Positions 41,061 through 48,544 of a stretch of DNA of 64,000 nt are shown one piece after another. Origin of the DNA: Ruminococcus sp. (GTDB lineage: Bacteria; Bacillota; Clostridia; Oscillospirales; Acutalibacteraceae); contig JAFTGL010000011.1 in NCBI GenBank assembly GCA_017457955.1, forward strand, positions 31,231-95,230. Reading direction: 5' to 3'. The notes below the pieces were generated by a model. That model was given only the letters and a program-made list of their open reading frames with translations. It was not told where the DNA came from and made no database searches. Positions within the stretch are counted from its first letter, which is position 1. The number at the start of each line of letters is the position of its first letter. Both the position numbers and the translations under genes were made by a program.

Positions 41061-42215
41061 TTATCCTAACGCTTCGATGATTTTGTCTACCGCTTCTTTC
41101 AGTAAGTCCATCGGGATGTTCAGCGGGGGAAGTAATCTTAATTTCTCTTTCGCACTCAGGCAGAGAACGCCGTTCTCGATACAGGCGGCAAGAACTTCGG
41201 AAACAGGCTTCTTCGTCTTTATGCCGATCATCAGACCCAATCCGCTGACCTCAAAGCCTGCGGCGGTCAATCTTTCTTTGATATACTTTCCCTTTTCGGT
41301 GATTTCTGCCAAAAACGCCTCGTCCATGCGGTTCAGCACCGAGATCGCCGCAGCCGCGCAGACGGGATTGCCGCCGAAGGTGGAGCCGTGGTCGCCGTAG
41401 GACAGGACGTCCGCGACCTTCTCGCTCATCAGCGTCGCGCCCATCGGGAGTCCTGCCGCGAGTCCCTTTGCGGTGGAGACCACGTCGGGCTGTACGCCGA
41501 AGTGCATGTACGAATAGAGCTTGCCCGTCCTTCCGTTGCCGGTCTGGACCTCGTCGACCATAAAGATGATATCGTTCTCTTTGCAGACGGCTTCGACCGC
41601 CTTGACGTACTCGGGAGATAAAGCGTTCACGCCGCCTTCGCCCTGTACGGTCTCGATCAGGATACCCGCGACCTTATGCTCGGCGACGAGCTTCCTGAGT
41701 CCTTCGATATCGTTCGGCTCGGCGTAGAGGAAACCCTCGGTCAGCGGGGTGAATTTCTCGTGGAACGCCGCCTGACCTGTCGCGGCAAGGGTCGTGAGCG
41801 TCCTGCCGTGGAAACTTTTGTTGAGCGTAATGATGTTGTAATACTCCGCGCCCTTGTGCTCAGAAGCATATTTGCGCGCGACCTTCACGGCGCACTCGTT
41901 CGCTTCCGCGCCTGAATTGCTGAAAAAAACCTTGCTCATGCCCGTGCGGGTGCAGAGGATCTCCGCCAGCTCCGCGCAGGGAGCGGTGTAATAGAGATTG
42001 GATGTGTGCTGTAAAAGCTTCGCCTGATTGGTGACCGCCTCAGCCCAGACGGGATCGGCATAGCCGAAGGCGTTGACCCCGATACCCGAGGTCATGTCGA
42101 TATAGCGCTTGCCGTTGTCGTCGTAGCAAATGCTACCCTCGCCCGCGGCGATAGCGATATCGAAGCGTTTGTATGTATGCGCGATAAAGCGCTCGTCGGT
42201 AGTTTTGATACTCAT
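41061..42215 (-). CDS. argD: Acetylornithine aminotransferase
   Basis: 384 residues, fold-type I PLP enzyme: FSNSGAEANECAVKVARKYA, KSFHGRTLTTLAATGQ, MVDEVQTGNGRTGKLYSY, and the PLP lysine in STAKGLAAGLPMGA. It transaminates N-acetylglutamate semialdehyde. It lies 11 bp after argB and 14 bp before argF on the same transcript. As in many bacteria it may double as succinyldiaminopimelate aminotransferase. Confidence 0.95.
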   Translation of the reverse strand: MSIKTTDERFIAHTYKRFDIAIAAGEGSICYDDNGKRYIDMTSGIGVNAFGYADPVWAEAVTNQAKLLQHTSNLYYTAPCAELAEILCTRTGMSKVFFSNSGAEANECAVKVARKYASEHKGAEYYNIITLNKSFHGRTLTTLAATGQAAFHEKFTPLTEGFLYAEPNDIEGLRKLVAEHKVAGILIETVQGEGGVNALSPEYVKAVEAVCKENDIIFMVDEVQTGNGRTGKLYSYMHFGVQPDVVSTAKGLAAGLPMGATLMSEKVADVLSYGDHGSTFGGNPVCAAAAISVLNRMDEAFLAEITEKGKYIKERLTAAGFEVSGLGLMIGIKTKKPVSEVLAACIENGVLCLSAKEKLRLLPPLNIPMDLLKEAVDKIIEALG

Positions 42216-42226
42216 GTGATATTCCT

Positions 42227-43093
42227 TTACTTTTCGTCAGCTAATACCATCGTGCCCGCGCCTTCGTCGGTCATCAGCTCCATCAAAATGGAGTGCGGCA
42301 CTCTGCCGTCCATGATGATGACCTTCTGTACGCCCTTGTAGATGGCTTCGATACAACAGCCGACCTTCGGGATCATGCCGCCCGAGATAATGCCGTCGCG
42401 GTAAAGCGTCTGCGCCTCGGATACGGTGATTTGGGGGATCAGGCTGTCGGGGTCATCTTTATCCTTTAAGATGCCCGCGATGTCGGTCATCATGATCAGA
42501 CGTTCCGCTTTGATCGCGCCCGCGATATACGCCGCGGCAGTGTCGCCGTTGATGTTGTAGGCATTGCCGTCCTTGTCACAGCCGATGGTGGACACGACGG
42601 GGATATAGCCCTTCTCCAGCAGATCCATGATCGGCTCGGGTCGGATCTTTGTAACGCTGCCGACGTAGCCTAAACGTTCGTCCTTCATCTCGGCTTCGAT
42701 CAGTCTGCCGTCCATGCCCGAGATACCCATGGCTCTGCCGCCCTTGGACTCGATCAGGTTGACGAGGGTCTTGTTGACCTTGCCCGACAGCACCATCTGG
42801 ACAATGTCGACGGTCTCTTTATCGGTGACGCGCAAGCCGTCCACGAACTGCGGCTCTTTGCCGAGCTTCTCCATCATGTCGTTGATGTCGGGACCGCCGC
42901 CGTGCACCAGCACGACCTTGACGCCGATCAGCCACAAGAGAACGATATCCTGCATAACCTGCTGTTTTAACTCTTCGTTAATCATGGCGTTGCCGCCGTA
43001 TTTCACGACGACGATCTTGCCGTTGTACTTTTTGATGTAAGGCAGTGCGGCGCACAGCACCTCTGCCCTGTCAGCGTTCGATAAGTTTTTCAT
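42227..43093 (-). CDS. argB: Acetylglutamate kinase
   Basis: 288 residues. Amino-acid-kinase motifs: VVVKYGGNAM (catalytic Lys), VLVHGGGPDIN, and NINGDTAAAYIAGAIKAERLIMMTDIAGIL. The N-terminal ~20 residues (LSNADRAEVLCAALPYI) form the helix seen in hexameric, arginine-inhibited enzymes, so feedback inhibition by arginine is likely. The Shine-Dalgarno of this gene (AGGAGGAC) lies at the edge of a 102-bp repeat separating it from argJ. Confidence 0.96.
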   Translation of the reverse strand: MKNLSNADRAEVLCAALPYIKKYNGKIVVVKYGGNAMINEELKQQVMQDIVLLWLIGVKVVLVHGGGPDINDMMEKLGKEPQFVDGLRVTDKETVDIVQMVLSGKVNKTLVNLIESKGGRAMGISGMDGRLIEAEMKDERLGYVGSVTKIRPEPIMDLLEKGYIPVVSTIGCDKDGNAYNINGDTAAAYIAGAIKAERLIMMTDIAGILKDKDDPDSLIPQITVSEAQTLYRDGIISGGMIPKVGCCIEAIYKGVQKVIIMDGRVPHSILMELMTDEGAGTMVLADEK

Positions 43094-43101
43094 AGTGTCC
43101 T

Positions 43102-43203
43102 CCTTAGCCTTCCTTTGGTAAAGAAAGGTTGGTCGCTACGCTCCATTTATACAATCCCTCACCCGCTCACGCGGGAGCTCCCTTTACCAAAGGGAGCCTT
43201 AGG
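43102..43203. repeat. 102-bp inverted-repeat element between argJ and argB
   Basis: Ends 43102-43123 and 43182-43203 are inverted repeats with 19 of 22 matches (core CCTTTGGTAAAG/CTTTACCAAAGG). An inner CCCGC/GCGGG stem lies at 43163-43175. It includes the argJ stop codon (43199-43201). I recall similar CCAAAGGGAGC...GAGGGATTG repeats as common in clostridial genomes. It would form a stable hairpin in the arg mRNA. Confidence 0.7.
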
Positions 43204-44413
43204 TGCGATAGTCACCGTTGATCTTGACGTAATCGTAGGTCAGATCACAGCCCCACGCGGTGGAGCTATACTCGCCGTCGTTCAGAGCGACTAAAATCTC
43301 GATCTCCTTCTCGAGCAGGATGACCTTTGCGATCTCTTCGCTGAATGCGACACCCGCGCCGTCCTTGCAGACGAGGATCTCTCCCTTATCGCTCTTAAAG
43401 CTGACGTCGATCTTATCGACGTCCACGGGAGCGCCCGAGTAGCCGATCGCGCAGAGTACGCGTCCCCAGTTCGCGTCAGCGCCGAACATCGCCGCTTTCA
43501 AAAGGCTGGAGCAGATGACGGACTTCGCGACGGTTTTCGCGATCGTGAGCGTCTTTGCGCCGCTGACCTTACATTCGAGCAGCTTGGTAGCGCCCTCGCC
43601 GTCGCCCGCGATCATGCGGCATAAGGCGACGGTCACTGTGTTCAGCGCCTGCATGAAGATGTTGAAATCTTCGCCCTCGGCGGCGATCCCGGCGTTGCCC
43701 GCCATGCCGTTCGCGAGAACGGTCACCATGTCGTTGGTGGAAGTGTCGCCGTCAATCGAGATCATGTTGAAGGTGTTTTGGATATCGCCCGACAGCGCCT
43801 TTTGGAGCAGTTCGGGGCTGATAGCGGCGTCAGTGGTGATGAACACCAGCATGGTCGCCATGTTCGGGTGGATCATGCCGCTGCCCTTGGCGATACCGCC
43901 GATACGGCAGGTCTTGCCGCCGCATTCAAATTCTACCGCGACTTCTTTCGCGATCGTATCGGTCGTCATGATACCCAAAGCCGCCTCGTGACTGCCGTCC
44001 CCGCTGAGTCCCGCGACCAGCTCGTCCATGCCGTTCCGGATCGGTTCAAGGCTCAGGGGCTGACCGATAACGCCCGTAGACGCGACGACCACGTCGGACG
44101 CGTCGATACCGAGCTTATCGGATACCAATGCCGCCATGCCCTCGGCGATCTCGATACCGTCGGCGTTGCAGGTGTTGGCGTTGCCGGAGTTGCAGATGAT
44201 CGCCTGCGCCTTACCGTCGGCGATATGCGCCTTGGTCACGGTCAGGGGAGCGCCCTTGACGAGGTTCGTGGTATAGACCGCCGCAGCCGAAGCGGGTGTC
44301 TCGCTGACGATCAGCGAGAGGTCGTTTTTCGATGTATTTCTGCGGATGCCGCAGTGGATGCCCGAAGCCTTGAAGCCCTGAGCCGCGGTCACGCCGCCGT
44401 TGATGATTTTCAT
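43199..44413 (-). CDS. argJ: Bifunctional glutamate N-acetyltransferase/ornithine acetyltransferase
   Basis: 404 residues from ATG 44413 (AGGAG upstream; seven extra codons before it lack support). The self-cleavage site is intact: KGSGMIHPNMATMLVFITTDA, with Thr of MATML as the new N-terminal nucleophile of the beta subunit. GSTNDMV-like DGDTSTNDMVTVLANG and the oxyanion residues in VVVASTGVIGQPL are present. It transfers acetyl from N-acetylornithine to glutamate, closing the acetyl cycle, and may also acetylate from acetyl-CoA, which would explain the lack of argA. The stop codon lies inside the repeat at 43102-43203. Confidence 0.96.
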   Translation of the reverse strand: MKIINGGVTAAQGFKASGIHCGIRRNTSKNDLSLIVSETPASAAAVYTTNLVKGAPLTVTKAHIADGKAQAIICNSGNANTCNADGIEIAEGMAALVSDKLGIDASDVVVASTGVIGQPLSLEPIRNGMDELVAGLSGDGSHEAALGIMTTDTIAKEVAVEFECGGKTCRIGGIAKGSGMIHPNMATMLVFITTDAAISPELLQKALSGDIQNTFNMISIDGDTSTNDMVTVLANGMAGNAGIAAEGEDFNIFMQALNTVTVALCRMIAGDGEGATKLLECKVSGAKTLTIAKTVAKSVICSSLLKAAMFGADANWGRVLCAIGYSGAPVDVDKIDVSFKSDKGEILVCKDGAGVAFSEEIAKVILLEKEIEILVALNDGEYSSTAWGCDLTYDYVKINGDYRT

Positions 44414-44434
44414 ATGCCTTCTCCTAAATACCAA

Positions 44435-45367
44435 TTATACGATCAAGCCTGTGCTTTCATCCAGTCCCAACCGAATATTCATGTTCTGGATCGCCGCGCC
44501 CGACGCGCCCTTACCGAGGTTGTCAAAGCGCGAGATCAGGGTGATGCGGTCGTCGTTTCCGAACGCCGCAACGGTCATATCGTCGCGCCCGCTGAAGGAC
44601 GCCGCGCTGATGAAGCCGCCCTCGGTGCTGTCGTCATAGCGGATCAGCCCGTTTTTGTAATAGTCCTTGTAGGCGGTTTTGATATCTTCCAGCGAAGCGG
44701 ATAATCCCCCGTGCGCGGGGTCACGCGTGACCGTCACGCTGACTTCCATGCCGCTGTAGTAAGAAGCGACGATAGGGCAGAACACAGGCTCTTTCACAAG
44801 CCCGCAGAGCTTTTTCATCTCGGGCAGGTGCTTGTGCGCCTGACTCAGTGCGTAGATACGCGGCGCATTTAACAGCGGATCGCGTTCCTCAGCCTCATAC
44901 TCGGCGATCATCTTCTTGCCGCCGCCGGAATAACCCGTCAGCGAAAAGCAGGACAGCGCGCTGTCATTTTTGATGATCCCTGACTCAACGAGGGGGCGGA
45001 CTAACGCGATAAAGCCGCTTGCGTGACAGCCGGGGTTCGCGATACGGGTCGCTGTTTTGATCTCCTCGCGCAGTCCCGTCAGCTCGGGCATGCCGTAAGT
45101 CCAGCCGTCCGCTGTACGGTGAGCGGTCGAGGTGTCGATCACGACGGTCTTGGGATTCTCTATCAAAGATACCGCTTCTATCGCCGCCTGATCGGGCAGG
45201 CAAAGGAAGCTGATATCGCTGTTGTTGAGCATTTCGGCACGCGCCGCGGGGTCTTTGCGGAGTTCTTCGGGCAGGATCATCAGCTCGATGTCCTTGCGCT
45301 CGCTGAGTCTCTCACGAATTCTCAGCCCCGTTGTGCCGGCGCTGCCGTCTATAAAAATCTTAGCCAT
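44435..45367 (-). CDS. argC: N-acetyl-gamma-glutamyl-phosphate reductase, type 2
   Basis: 310 residues, the shorter type-2 ArgC form. NADP loop FIDGSAGTTGLRIRERL at the N-terminus, catalytic cysteine in IANPGCHASGFIAL, and SLTGYSGGGKKMIAEYE. It reduces N-acetylglutamyl phosphate to the semialdehyde. Its start overlaps the argH end by 8 bp, and it is 21 bp before argJ. Confidence 0.95.
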   Translation of the reverse strand: MAKIFIDGSAGTTGLRIRERLSERKDIELMILPEELRKDPAARAEMLNNSDISFLCLPDQAAIEAVSLIENPKTVVIDTSTAHRTADGWTYGMPELTGLREEIKTATRIANPGCHASGFIALVRPLVESGIIKNDSALSCFSLTGYSGGGKKMIAEYEAEERDPLLNAPRIYALSQAHKHLPEMKKLCGLVKEPVFCPIVASYYSGMEVSVTVTRDPAHGGLSASLEDIKTAYKDYYKNGLIRYDDSTEGGFISAASFSGRDDMTVAAFGNDDRITLISRFDNLGKGASGAAIQNMNIRLGLDESTGLIV

Positions 45368-46736
45368 TCAATTTCTCTCTCACATACTTGATTTGGTGTT
45401 CGATCGACTGCACCGAAGTGCCGCCGACGGAGTTGCGCTTGTTGACGCAGGTGAAAAGGTCGATGTCCTCGTACACATCCTGCTCGAACAGGTCGGAATA
45501 CTCCTTATATTTTTCAAGGGGCAGGGTCTCCAGCACTTCGCCGCTTTCGATACAATGGGCAACGATGGAGCCCGAGATCTTATACGCCGTGCGGAACGGC
45601 ATGCCCTTCTTAGTCAGGTAATCGGCGAGGTCGGTCGCGTTGATAAAGCCGCGCTGCGCCGCCTTCTTCATGTTCTCGGTCTTGACCTTCATGGTCTCGA
45701 TCATGCCGATGAAGATTTGCACGGACATTGAGGCGGTGTCGACGGCGTCGAATACGCCTTCCTTATCCTCCTGCATATCCTTGTTGTAGGCGAGGGGCAG
45801 ACCCTTGAGCACCGTCAAAGCGCCCATCAGATCGCCGTAGACGCGTCCCGTCTTGCCGCGCACCAGCTCCGCCATGTCGGAGTTCTTCTTCTGGGGCATG
45901 ATGGACGAGCCTGTCGTGTAGGCGTCGGAAAGCTCCATAAAGCCGAATTCCCAGCTTGACCAGAGGATGATCTCCTCAGAGAGTCTTGACAGGTGCATCA
46001 TCAGGATGGAGATATCGGACAGCAGCTCGATCACATAGTCGCGGTCGGAGACGCCGTCGAGGGAGTTCATCGCGATCCCGTCAAAGCCCAGCTGTTCCGC
46101 TTCAAAATAACGGTCGGTGTCGTAGGTGGTACCCGCGAGGGCACAGCAGCCGATGGGCGAGATGTTCATGCGGCGTTTGCAGTCAGCCATACGGTCAACG
46201 TCGCGCAAGAGCATCATGGCGTAGGCGAGCAGATGGTGACCGAACATGATCGGCTGAGCACGCTGCAGATGGGTGTAGCCGGGCATGATCGCCTCTTTGT
46301 ACTCCCCCGCCTTGTCGGTCAGGGCGGCGATCAGCTTTTTTGTGTCCGCGGTCAGGTCCTCGACACGGTTCATCAGGTACATCCTAAGATCAAGCGCAAC
46401 TTGATCGTTGCGTGAACGTGCGGTATGGAGCTTTTTGCCGACGTCGCCGACGCGCTTTGTCAGCTCTTCCTCGACAAACATATGGATGTCCTCGGCGTTC
46501 ATGTCGATCGCGAGCTTTCCCGTGGAAATGTCCTCCAATATCTGTGCGAGCTCGTCGCACAGGATATCGGCTTCTCGCCGCTCGATGATGCCCTGCTTTG
46601 CGAGCATTTGCGCGTGCGCGATAGAGCCGGTGATATCCTCTTTATACATACGGCTGTCAAAGCCGATGGAGCTGTTAAATTCGTCAGCTAATTTGCTGGT
46701 GTCTCCGGCGGTGCGTCCCGCCCACATTTTTGCCAT
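45360..46736 (-). CDS. argH: Argininosuccinate lyase
   Basis: 458 residues from ATG 46736 (AAAGGAAG upstream; the longer frame runs back into argG's 3' end in another register and is not used). Fumarase/aspartase superfamily signature GSSIMPQKKNSDMAEL and the N-terminal KMWAGRTAGDTSKLADEFNSSIGFD. It splits argininosuccinate to arginine and fumarate, the last step of the pathway. A stem-loop (46764-46787) lies between argG and argH. Confidence 0.96.
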   Translation of the reverse strand: MAKMWAGRTAGDTSKLADEFNSSIGFDSRMYKEDITGSIAHAQMLAKQGIIERREADILCDELAQILEDISTGKLAIDMNAEDIHMFVEEELTKRVGDVGKKLHTARSRNDQVALDLRMYLMNRVEDLTADTKKLIAALTDKAGEYKEAIMPGYTHLQRAQPIMFGHHLLAYAMMLLRDVDRMADCKRRMNISPIGCCALAGTTYDTDRYFEAEQLGFDGIAMNSLDGVSDRDYVIELLSDISILMMHLSRLSEEIILWSSWEFGFMELSDAYTTGSSIMPQKKNSDMAELVRGKTGRVYGDLMGALTVLKGLPLAYNKDMQEDKEGVFDAVDTASMSVQIFIGMIETMKVKTENMKKAAQRGFINATDLADYLTKKGMPFRTAYKISGSIVAHCIESGEVLETLPLEKYKEYSDLFEQDVYEDIDLFTCVNKRNSVGGTSVQSIEHQIKYVREKLNG

Positions 46737-46763
46737 ATTTTTTCTTCCTTTATATATGCCGTG

Positions 46764-46787
46764 TGGGTCGGAGCTTCCCCCGACCCA
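46764..46787. other. Stem-loop in the argG-argH gap
   Basis: TGGGTCGG/CCGACCCA with an 8-nt loop and no T-run. It may stabilise or process the upstream argG mRNA segment and so adjust the ratio of the two messages. Confidence 0.6.
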
Positions 46788-46806
46788 TAAACGTTTCTTA
46801 TCAATT

Positions 46807-48039
46807 TTATTTGCTGTTCTTCTCGTCAACGACCGCCTGGACCTTGATCGGCAGACCGTAGAGATTGATGAAGCCCGCGGAATCGGTCTGGTCGTAGTCG
46901 GACTCACCGAAGGTCGCAATCTCCTCGCTGTAGAGGCTGTAGGGGCTGTCGACGCCCGCCTTGATAATGTTGCCCTTGTAGAGCTTCAATTTCACGTAGC
47001 CGGTGACCTTCTCCTGCGTCTTGTCGACGAAGGCGGAAAGCGCCTCACGCAGCGGAGTGAACCACTGACCGTTGTAGACAAGCTCCGCGAAGGTGATGGA
47101 CAGTCTCTGCTTCTCGTGCATAGTCATCTTATCGAGGCAGATGGACTCGAGCGCCTCATGCGCCTTGTAGAGGATGGTGCCGCCGGGGGTCTCATACACG
47201 CCGCGGCACTTCATGCCGACGAGACGGTTCTCGACGATGTCGATGATACCGATACCGTTCTTGCCGCCGAGTTCATTCAGCTTTAAGATGATATTCTTCG
47301 CGGACATCTTCTCGCCGTCGATGGCTACGGGAGTGCCCTGCTCAAATTCGATGGTAACGTAGGTCGGCTCATCGGGGGCGTCGATCGGGGAAACGCCCAT
47401 CTCGAGGAAACCGGGCTTCTCATACGTCGGCTCGTTGTTGGTATCTTCAAGGTCGAGACCTTCGTGGCTCAAATGCCAGAGGTTCTTGTCCTTAGAGTAG
47501 TTGGTCTCACGGTTGATCTTGAGGGGGATGTTGTGCGCTTCGGCGTACTCGATCTCCTCGTCACGGGACTTGATATCCCAGATACGCCACGGAGCGATGA
47601 TGGGCATGTTGGGCGCGAAGTGCTTGATGGCAAGCTCAAAACGAACCTGATCGTTGCCCTTACCGGTACAGCCGTGGCAAATGGCGTCGGCGCCTTCCTT
47701 GATCGCGATCTCGACGAGACCCTTCGCGATGCAGGGACGCGCGGTAGAGGTACCGAGCAGATAATCTTCATAGACAGCGCCCGCCTTCATGGTCGGGATG
47801 ATGAAATCGTCAACGTATTCTTCGGTCTGGTCGAGGACGTAGAGCTTAGAAGCGCCCGTCTTGATTGCCTTCTCCTCCAAGCCCTCCAGCTCGTCAGCCT
47901 GACCGACGTTGCCGGATACCGCGATGACCTCGCAGTTGTTGTAGTTCTCTTTGAGCCACGGGATGATGATGGATGTGTCCAAACCGCCCGAGTAAGCGAG
48001 GACGACCTTCTTGATGTTTTCCTTATTGATAGCCTGCAT
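46807..48039 (-). CDS. argG: Argininosuccinate synthase
   Basis: 410 residues. The ATP pyrophosphatase loop [17 protein letters not shown] is at residues 15-31, and [15 protein letters not shown] and the [23 protein letters not shown]-type segment follow. It joins citrulline and aspartate. First gene of argGHCJBDF: GGAGGT precedes ATG 48039, and a consensus promoter with overlapping palindromes lies upstream, making it the control point for the whole cluster. Confidence 0.97.
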   Translation of the reverse strand: MQAINKENIKKVVLAYSGGLDTSIIIPWLKENYNNCEVIAVSGNVGQADELEGLEEKAIKTGASKLYVLDQTEEYVDDFIIPTMKAGAVYEDYLLGTSTARPCIAKGLVEIAIKEGADAICHGCTGKGNDQVRFELAIKHFAPNMPIIAPWRIWDIKSRDEEIEYAEAHNIPLKINRETNYSKDKNLWHLSHEGLDLEDTNNEPTYEKPGFLEMGVSPIDAPDEPTYVTIEFEQGTPVAIDGEKMSAKNIILKLNELGGKNGIGIIDIVENRLVGMKCRGVYETPGGTILYKAHEALESICLDKMTMHEKQRLSITFAELVYNGQWFTPLREALSAFVDKTQEKVTGYVKLKLYKGNIIKAGVDSPYSLYSEEIATFGESDYDQTDSAGFINLYGLPIKVQAVVDEKNSK

Positions 48040-48052
48040 GATAATACCTCCG

Positions 48053-48145
48053 AATGAATATGCATTAATTTTTGAAGTTTATGCATTTATTATACACGTT
48101 CTTGCATATTTGTCAAGATTTATTTGCATATTTTTGCAAGTTCAT
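48053..48145. promoter_or_regulatory. Cluster of ARG-box-like AT-rich palindromes at the argG promoter
   Basis: Palindromic units: TGAATATGCATTAA (48055-48068), TTTATGCATTTAT (48078-48090), CTTGCATATTTGTCAAG (48101-48117), TTGCATATTTTTGCAA (48124-48139) and TTCATGAATT (48141-48150). They resemble the TGAATAATTATTCA-type ARG box bound by ArgR/AhrC, and two overlap the -10 and -35. Repression by an ArgR encoded elsewhere is inferred. Confidence 0.6.
48089..48116 (-). promoter_or_regulatory. Sigma-A promoter of the arg cluster
   Basis: Minus strand TTGACA (48111-48116), 16 bp, TATAAT (48089-48094), 50 bp before the argG ATG. Confidence 0.88.
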
Positions 48146-48177
48146 GAATTTTCTGTCATCCTTGACAAATTCCGTAG

Positions 48178-48351
48178 AGTAAGTACTGATAAAATTGGTT
48201 AAATAAATTGCGCCGCCAGATTTTTTGTCAGGCTGTTCAAACAATCAGTTCGCATACTTCCGTATGGGGACTGATTTTTGGACAGGATAGCGGAAAATAT
48301 GCAAGCAAGTTGCTTAACCAGCCGTCAGGCGTAATTTTGTCAGTACTTACT
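48178..48351. repeat. 174-bp foldback element with 19-bp terminal inverted repeats
   Basis: AGTAAGTACTGATAAAATT (48178-48196) pairs with 48333-48351 at 18 of 19 positions. The stem continues inward through GGTTAA...TTGC (48198-48211) with GCAA...TTAACC (about 48304-48320). A central hairpin AATCAGT/ACTGATT (48243-48276), with an inner CATAC/GTATG and a T-run, looks like a terminator on the plus strand. No coding potential. With the arg promoter and the 48467 promoter this accounts for the gene-free stretch 48040-48544. Confidence 0.65.
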
Positions 48352-48466
48352 TAACATTATAACGAAGTTTTAGTCATTTATCAAGCCAAAGAATCGGCAT
48401 AAAACCCGCATAAATATAGGTATTATGACTATGTCAAAGCTGTAATCTCTATCGGTTGTGGCTTTG

Positions 48467-48496
48467 TTGACAAAGAGCGGGCATATATGGTATGAT
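48467..48496 (+). promoter_or_regulatory. Sigma-A promoter of the TagF-like gene
   Basis: TTGACA, 18 bp, TATGAT (48491-48496), about 48 bp before ATG 48545. Confidence 0.75.
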
Positions 48497-48544
48497 ATAT
48501 ATTTGAAAAAGCATGTAATGCTTTCATGCGAAAGGGGTATGAAA

